Below are positions 40,347 to 44,972 of a stretch of 44,972 bases of DNA, in pieces (position 1 is the first letter of the stretch; each line of letters opens with the position of its first letter). The DNA comes from Methanothrix harundinacea. GTDB taxonomy: Archaea > Halobacteriota > Methanosarcinia > Methanotrichales > Methanotrichaceae. The stretch lies in contig LGFT01000019.1 of assembly GCA_001509375.1 (NCBI GenBank), forward strand, positions 1 through 44,972, given 5' to 3'. The translations under genes and the position numbers were made by a program. The notes beneath the pieces are model-generated. The model had not been told where the DNA came from and did not search any database. It saw only the letters and a program-made list of their open reading frames with translations.

Positions 40347-42101
40347 TCAACGCTGCTCGGTCGTCTCATAGGCCCCTATTACGTCGGTTCGAGTTATTAT
40401 CCCGAGGAGTTTCTTCGGATCGGCGCCGCTCACCACCGGAAGCCTACCTATCTTGTTCTGGTACATCAGGTCCATGGCGTACTTTGTGGACTGGTCAGGG
40501 CGGATGGTGATCACCTCTTTGACGGCCAGATCGCCCACCAGGGTTTTATCCTGCTCTGCGATCGGCACCTTTCGGAGGTCGTCGAAGGTGATGATCCCCA
40601 CCAGACGACCATCTTCAACCACGGGAAATCCGGTATGATTTCGCAGGAACATCAAGTCTCGAAGCTCGCGAAGGGTCATGTCAGGCGCAACAGTGGCTAT
40701 GTCCCTGTGCATCGCCTCTCCGACAGCGATCCCCCTCAAGACCGGCTGGGGCTGGTCGATGAAGATCCCCTTCCTCATCAGCTTGAGAGAGTAGATGGAC
40801 ATCCCCTTCATCAGGATCTGGGCCGTTGCGTAGCTGAGAACGCAGGCGATGATGATGGGCGGAAGCCTGCTGTAGCTGCTGGCCATCTCGGGGATCATCA
40901 CGATGCAGGTGAGAGGAGCCCGTGCAGCCCCGGCGAAGAGGGCCGCCATCCCCAGAAGGCCATAGACCGTTGGGTTTGCAATATCCAGTTCTGGGAGGAC
41001 TGTTGCTACGAATAGGCCAAAGGCCACCCCGAACATGAACCCGATATATAGGGAGGGGGCGAATATTCCGCCGCTTCCGCCGGATCCCACAGTGAAGGCG
41101 GTGGCCAGGATCTTGACTAGGCCCAGAGCGATGAGAAATATCATAACATCGAATGAACTAGGAAAGCTCGACGTATCGAACGGCATCTCGAAGATCCGGG
41201 TGATGCCGTCGTAGCCGACGCCCATGATCCCATAACCGAAGAGGTAGTAACCGCTTATCCCAGCCACGGTCCCTCCCAGGGCGGGCTTCGCCATCTTAGG
41301 GATTCGGAGGGCCTCAAAGGAGTCCTCGATGAGGTAGAAGACCCTCACCCAGGAGAAGGCGATGGCTCCGAAGATCGGGCCCAGTATAAAGCAGAGGGCG
41401 AGGTCTGTGTTGCTAAAGACGAACTCGGGATTGAAGAATGCCGGAGCTGGGGCAGTGAGGGCGGCCGCCACTGCCGCGCCGACGACCGCTGACATCAGGA
41501 TCGGAACCGAATCAAAGGGAGAGAATCTCCTGGCCACCACCTCCATGCTGAATATGGCCCCTCCCATGGGGGCGTTGAAGGTCCCGGCGATGCCGGCGGC
41601 GACGCCACAGACCGTCAGAAGCTTAAGATCGCGAGATCCGAGCTTGAAGATCTGGCCTATCAGAGAGCCGAAGGAGGCTCCTATCTGGGCGATGGGACCT
41701 TCCCTTCCAGCGCTTCCGCCACTGCCTATGATCACGGCAGAGGAGAGGATGAGAAGAAAGCCCACCCTTTTTCTGATCTGGCCACCGCTTACCTGCAGGC
41801 TCTCGATTATCTGGGGGACGCCGTGGCCCTTCGCCTCGGGGGCCAGGATGCATACGATCGGCCCTACGATCAGACCGCCGATGATCGGGAAGAGGACTAC
41901 GGAATAGGTCGGTATACCGCCTTGATGGTATATCCCGGAGAAGAATATGTCATGGATGAGCTCGATGACATTTCGAAATGCTATAGCGCCAGCTCCTCCC
42001 GCCACGCCGATGAGTATCGCCAGAAAGTCGATGTAGGCCCAGTTATACGTTTTAGAGAATCTCTCAATGAAGCCTTCCTCGACTTTTCGATCCCGATCCA
42101 A
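40347..42101 (-). CDS. ClC-type chloride channel/antiporter with two CBS domains
   Basis: 584 residues. The membrane part has the ClC signatures KGHGVPQIIESL, GSGGSAGREGPIAQIGASFG with the gating glutamate in GREGP, and GIAGTFNAPMGGAIFSMEVV; GSGGSGGIFAPSLYIGFMFG supplies the third selectivity block. The C-terminal 130 residues are a CBS pair (VGEAMHRDIATVAPDMTLRE, GFPVVEDGRLVGIITFDDLR, IGRLPVVSG), which often sense adenine nucleotides. The start is TTG at 42101, because a TAA blocks the frame just upstream. A TATA-like GGTTTATATTG lies at about 42128-42138. It could be a Cl-/H+ antiporter or a channel. Confidence 0.94.
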   Translation of the reverse strand: MDRDRKVEEGFIERFSKTYNWAYIDFLAILIGVAGGAGAIAFRNVIELIHDIFFSGIYHQGGIPTYSVVLFPIIGGLIVGPIVCILAPEAKGHGVPQIIESLQVSGGQIRKRVGFLLILSSAVIIGSGGSAGREGPIAQIGASFGSLIGQIFKLGSRDLKLLTVCGVAAGIAGTFNAPMGGAIFSMEVVARRFSPFDSVPILMSAVVGAAVAAALTAPAPAFFNPEFVFSNTDLALCFILGPIFGAIAFSWVRVFYLIEDSFEALRIPKMAKPALGGTVAGISGYYLFGYGIMGVGYDGITRIFEMPFDTSSFPSSFDVMIFLIALGLVKILATAFTVGSGGSGGIFAPSLYIGFMFGVAFGLFVATVLPELDIANPTVYGLLGMAALFAGAARAPLTCIVMIPEMASSYSRLPPIIIACVLSYATAQILMKGMSIYSLKLMRKGIFIDQPQPVLRGIAVGEAMHRDIATVAPDMTLRELRDLMFLRNHTGFPVVEDGRLVGIITFDDLRKVPIAEQDKTLVGDLAVKEVITIRPDQSTKYAMDLMYQNKIGRLPVVSGADPKKLLGIITRTDVIGAYETTEQR

Positions 42102-43250
42102 GACAGCTTATGGATGTTCATCTCAATATAAACCCTTAACTCAGCGGTTCTATCTCACGTTCGTATCCTGTCAACCTCTTTGAACCGGCCTGATGGCCAG
42201 AATTCCGAAGATCGATTCAAAACATGGATCTTAGTAAGTAGAGGGTGGGCGAAAAAAAAGCCGCCGCTACTTCCGCCAGAGCTGACGGTGTAGGCCGCTA
42301 GCCAGGACCTTCAAGAAAAAGGGCCTAAAGGGGTTAATTGGCACGGCGTCGTCGGATGAGAACCTTCCTTTTGAGCTTCTTCGCCTCTCCATGTATGTTA
42401 TCGCGGAGATTGCACACCGAGTCCCGAAGGCAATTCAGGTTATCGTCTATACTGGCCGAAGTCTCACTTTTTGGTCGACCTTTGAGAAGTATTCTCTTCT
42501 ATATATTCCAAATTTTATTGTTAAATAGTTAACATATAATATATAATGTTAGATTTTTATTAGTTTTATTATTATATAATCTTTATACATGCTCATGATT
42601 TATTTTATGTTTTAACATATCTATCCAGACAGATATATAATTTAAATTAGAAAAAACAAATACTATATTTATTAATAAAATTTAATTATAGATTAATTTA
42701 TATTCTAGTTTATTTATCATAATAGATACATGATTAAATTAATTTATTAATTACAATTTTATAAATTATAATTGCAAGCTGTAAATATAGAGTTTGAATG
42801 CCTAATACTATTTTATAAAAATATCGGGCTTTTAAGATTTGAGATGCACAATTCTTATTGGTTATAGGAATAAACCCTACCATATTCTTAATTTAGCTTT
42901 AAGGACACATTTCGGCCCAATAATCACCATGGTACGCGACGAGGGGAGTAAATTCACATAGTGTTTGGAATATGTGAACTCCCAAAATAGAGTTAATTTT
43001 GCTGCACTCATGTCTAAACACATATCATATAAGAATATGTTTGAGTCTGACAATCTTCAAAGGGGCAAGCGACTTTACAGATTTCAACCTAGGTTATTGG
43101 CCCAAAATTAAAACATATGATCTGAATTAGAAATCTGATTTAATGTAAATATAATTTATCTTATTTTTACTATGTCAAATGATCTATTCTACATTTATTG
43201 TACATAATTTAATGACATTATATTAAATTATCTGCATACAAATTGCGCGG
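42102..43250. other. 1.1-kb gene-free region with a strongly AT-rich half
   Basis: The left third (42140-42480) is GC-normal and includes short open frames that do not look coding. From about 42480 to 43240 the composition turns extremely AT-rich, unlike anything else in the window. This part contains no plausible coding frame. It has many runs such as attaataaaattta. Within it lies a more mixed island (42890-43110) with several inverted repeats, listed separately as a possible RNA. Confidence 0.6.
42914..43103 (+). ncRNA. Candidate structured RNA inside the AT-rich gap
   Basis: The ends can pair: GGCCCAATAA (42914-42923) with TTATTGGCCC (43094-43103), ten positions with one C-C mismatch. 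Inside, GGGAG (42945-42949) plus TTCACATA (42953-42960) pairs with TATGTGAA (42971-42978) plus CTCCC (42979-42983), leaving a short bulge. A second, imperfect hairpin lies at about 43016-43042 (AAACACATAT / ATATGTTT). The island is GC-richer than its surroundings, and a box A-like cttaatttag precedes it at about 42889-42898. No known RNA family is recognised, and the strand is a guess. Confidence 0.3.
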
Positions 43251-43268
43251 ATGAGGAGGGGAAAACTC

Positions 43269-43676
43269 TTGGAACTGAAAGATAAAATCCTTGAGGTCAT
43301 CGGTGGAGAGCACGTGGCTGCAGTGGCCACCGTCTCTGAAGGCGAGCCGAAGGTGAGATTTATGGCCCTGGTAGGAAATGACGACCTGAGCCTGACGGGG
43401 GCGACGATGAAAAGCTCCCGGAAGGTGCAACAGATAAGAGAGAAACCCGTCGTGGCCATATCGATATGGTCCGGTAAGAACTACTCGGACCCCTACGTCG
43501 TGATGGAGAGCATGACCGAAGTGTACGAGGATATGAATATGAAAAAGCTCTTTTGGAATCCCAATCTGGAGCAGTACTTTCAGACTCCCGAGAACCCGGA
43601 TTACGTGGTGGTCAAGTTCGTTCCTCAGAGAATCGAATACTACGGCGGGATGGTGATGGAGGCCTGGGAGAGGTGA
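43269..43676 (+). CDS. Flavin-binding split-barrel protein (pyridoxamine-phosphate-oxidase-like)
   Basis: A 135-residue FMN-type split beta-barrel protein (general stress protein 26 / Pyrid_ox_like group). HVAAVATVSEGEPKVRFMAL, LTGATMKSSRKVQQIREKPV and VVKFVPQRIEYYGGMVMEAW are the family strands. Flavin or F420 binding is plausible. I choose the TTG at 43269 because GAGGAGGGG (43253-43261) precedes it by seven bases; the ATG at 43251 would put this ribosome site inside the coding region. It stands alone between the AT-rich gap and the polymerase cluster. Confidence 0.82.
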   Translation: MELKDKILEVIGGEHVAAVATVSEGEPKVRFMALVGNDDLSLTGATMKSSRKVQQIREKPVVAISIWSGKNYSDPYVVMESMTEVYEDMNMKKLFWNPNLEQYFQTPENPDYVVVKFVPQRIEYYGGMVMEAWER

Positions 43677-43949
43677 GCGGGGCTTAAGATCCATACTCTC
43701 TCGAGAAGCTTAACTCGAGCAAGGATACTGCTTATGGCGATAAAAAGCGATACTGCACTGAAGGCCTGTAGTGAACACCTTTTTGGGTTGGGCACAGTGG
43801 ATTCGATATAAAGTTAAGAAAAGGTAAATTGGTGCGAGGGAGGGATTCAGCACGCATTTGCCGGTGTAATTTTTGCGCGAAGGCTGTTTGATTACTTTCG
43901 CTCCGCCCATCCTTTAGCCTTACCTCCCTTGGGGCAATAATAACTGGTC
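43677..43949. other. Intergenic region before the polymerase cluster
   Basis: 273 bases with no coding frame. A TATA-like gatataaag at about 43805-43813 is the only promoter candidate, rather far from the ATG at 43950. Nothing else noted. Confidence 0.3.
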
Positions 43950-44462
43950 ATGGAACTCGAACTTCAATCCCCTTTCACCCTCGTCCCGAACGCCTTCATC
44001 GTCCTCATAGGTCCTGAGGAGATGCTAATAGATTCGCTCAACTGCAGCCTGAAGAAGCTTCAGCGCCTCCAGGTCCTCTACATCTCCGGAAACTATTCGC
44101 GAATCCTCGACAAGCTCGACCGCCGTTTCACAGAGCTGGACGTCCGGAGAGCCTTCACCGCCTACCAACTAATGACCATCTTAAAAGAGGCATACCAGAC
44201 CCAGATCATATTCGAGTACGACCCCACCCTCTTCGAAGATGCAACCGAGATGGCAGAGTACGTTGGTCAAGCCCTGAAGGAGGTGTCGAACGGCTCATCC
44301 GTGCTCCTGTACTCACCTTGGACCGATCGCCACCTTGAGGAAGTATCCAAGTTCGCCGATCGGGTATTCGTCTTCAATGAGGTGCACAAGTATGTCTACA
44401 AGCGTGCTTCGAAGAAGACCACGCCAGGTCCGAGGGGCCAGAGAACTCTGGAGGCGTTCTGA
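43950..44462 (+). CDS. RecA/KaiC-fold-like protein without P-loop, upstream of a polymerase gene
   Basis: 170 residues, not assigned to a named family. The alternating beta-alpha pattern (AFIVLIGPEEMLIDSLNCSL, LQVLYISGNYSRILDKLDRR, SVLLYSPWTDRHLEEVSKFA) resembles a RecA-like core, but GPEEMLIDS lacks the GKT/S of a Walker A, so ATP binding is doubtful. The basic tail (YKRASKKTTPGPRGQRTLEAF) could contact DNA. One base separates its stop from the next gene, and the polymerase follows, so a role in replication or repair is inferred from position. Confidence 0.65.
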   Translation: MELELQSPFTLVPNAFIVLIGPEEMLIDSLNCSLKKLQRLQVLYISGNYSRILDKLDRRFTELDVRRAFTAYQLMTILKEAYQTQIIFEYDPTLFEDATEMAEYVGQALKEVSNGSSVLLYSPWTDRHLEEVSKFADRVFVFNEVHKYVYKRASKKTTPGPRGQRTLEAF

Positions 44463-44463
44463 C

Positions 44464-44715
44464 ATGGGTCGAACCTTCAAAAGTGTCCGAATGGGATCTC
44501 AGGAGGTTGCCCAAAGATGGCTCAAAGCATCTCGGGCGCTGAATAAAGATGACCAGATATACGGCCAGAGGCTTGCCGAGATGGTCAAGATGCATTCCAG
44601 CGAGGCATTCTACGCTCTCGATGACCCCCTTGAAGCTGCGATATTCTCTGTTCTGATAGAGCTGTTGAAGGAGACCGATCGGAAAGCGGTCGAGAAGGAC
44701 GATGTGGATCTTTGA
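44464..44715 (+). CDS. Small helical protein between the RecA-like gene and polB
   Basis: 83 residues, helical and highly charged (VAQRWLKASRALNKDDQIYG, LAEMVKMHSSEAFYALDD). Family not recognised. The ATG lies one base after the previous stop. Its last 14 bases overlap the polymerase start, so all three genes are one transcript. A polymerase accessory or DNA-binding role is only suggested by this. Confidence 0.7.
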   Translation: MGRTFKSVRMGSQEVAQRWLKASRALNKDDQIYGQRLAEMVKMHSSEAFYALDDPLEAAIFSVLIELLKETDRKAVEKDDVDL

Positions 44716-44972
44716 CTCCTATCACCGAGGCGCTGTGGAGCTCTGGGATCGATCGAGAGGACCTCCCAAGCCCTTCACCTTCAGGTACTCACCCTCTTTC
44801 TACCTGTACCTTGAAGATCCCCACGCTCACTGGGAGATGATAGAGGGGCTGGAAAGCCGGTTCAAGGTGGAGGAGTGCAGCTTCGATACCGTTTACGGAC
44901 CTCTCGATGGCTACGAGATCTGGGCACCAAAGGATGTCGCCCTGAAGATCGAGAAGCAGACCCGAATGCAAG
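44702..44972 (+). CDS. Family-B DNA polymerase, N-terminus (cut by window end)
   Basis: The first 90 residues only: MWIFDSYHRGAVELWDRSRG, then FRYSPSFYLYLEDPHAHWEM and DTVYGPLDGYEIWAPKDVAL. This matches the N-terminal domain of the DNA polymerase B enzymes of Methanosarcinales. No catalytic motifs are inside the window, so the call rests on the N-terminal pattern and on cotranscription with the two small upstream genes. Confidence 0.72.
   Translation, partial: MWIFDSYHRGAVELWDRSRGPPKPFTFRYSPSFYLYLEDPHAHWEMIEGLESRFKVEECSFDTVYGPLDGYEIWAPKDVALKIEKQTRMQ

Noticed and set aside
42338-42532. 64-codon frame in the intergenic region
   Set aside because: Runs into the AT-rich stretch, has no ribosome site or recognisable pattern.
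44335-44463. Longer N-terminus of the 83-residue protein
   Set aside because: It would lie inside the preceding gene in another frame; the ATG at 44464 follows that gene's stop by one base.

Overview
The window is GC-rich euryarchaeal DNA from a methanogen. The evidence is a complete formylmethanofuran dehydrogenase operon, archaeal replication proteins (RfcS, the start of a family-B DNA polymerase), an intron-containing tRNA-Ser, archaeal box A promoters and an archaeal-type IleRS. A Methanothrix/Methanocrinis-like member of the Methanosarcinales is my best guess. That is an inference from gene content and base composition, not a demonstrated identity.

Layout. 1-0.6 kb: 5' part of an amidohydrolase (5'-deoxyadenosine/MTA/SAH deaminase), divergent from tRNA-Ser(UGA), which carries a 37-nt intron. 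1.1-2.4 kb: DEAD-box RNA helicase with a long leader. 2.7-4 kb: a secreted protein built on a degenerate staphylococcal-nuclease-like domain, interrupted by a tetrapeptide repeat and followed by two sets of nonapeptide repeats. 13-4.1 kb (minus strand): an eight-gene operon fwdF-fwdA-fwdC-fwdD-fwdB-fdhA-fdhD-DUF364. It catalyses the first step of CO2 reduction, or the last step of methyl oxidation, and carries a formate dehydrogenase catalytic subunit with its sulfurtransferase in the same transcript. 13.2-17 kb: a decayed region with an aldehyde dehydrogenase that lost an internal block, a frameshifted family-A DNA polymerase relic, an intact MNT/HEPN toxin-antitoxin pair, a frameshifted second MNT gene and another relic. 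17.2-20.3 kb: a low-complexity hypothetical, a methyltransferase and an NB-ARC-like NTPase with TPRs. 20.3-23.1 kb (minus): nuclease lipoprotein, ferritin-like protein, YhhQ-type transporter and RfcS, whose start position reads ATA.

23.4-28.9 kb: a secreted DUF333 protein, then an oxygen-defence cluster of SOD, KatG and peroxiredoxin on the minus strand with a divergent Fur/PerR-type regulator. 29-33.6 kb: ZIP metal transporter, IleRS and a bifunctional-nuclease-family protein. 33.9-37.7 kb: a secreted gingipain-like (C25) protease directly followed by a secreted beta-helix protein. 37.9-42.1 kb: RNase Z, a helical protein coupled to SurE, and a ClC channel with CBS domains. 42.1-43.25 kb: a gene-free stretch that turns very AT-rich and holds a possible structured RNA. 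43.3-45 kb: a flavin split-barrel protein, then a compact cluster leading into a family-B DNA polymerase cut by the window end.

Most interesting points: fdhA/fdhD inside the fwd operon, with an FdhD lacking the usual Cys pair; the rfcS ATA start; the internally deleted aldehyde dehydrogenase; the repeat-invaded nuclease-like secreted protein with an intact paralogue 17 kb away; the oxygen-defence cluster with large intergenic hairpins; and the structured AT-rich gap at 42.9-43.1 kb.
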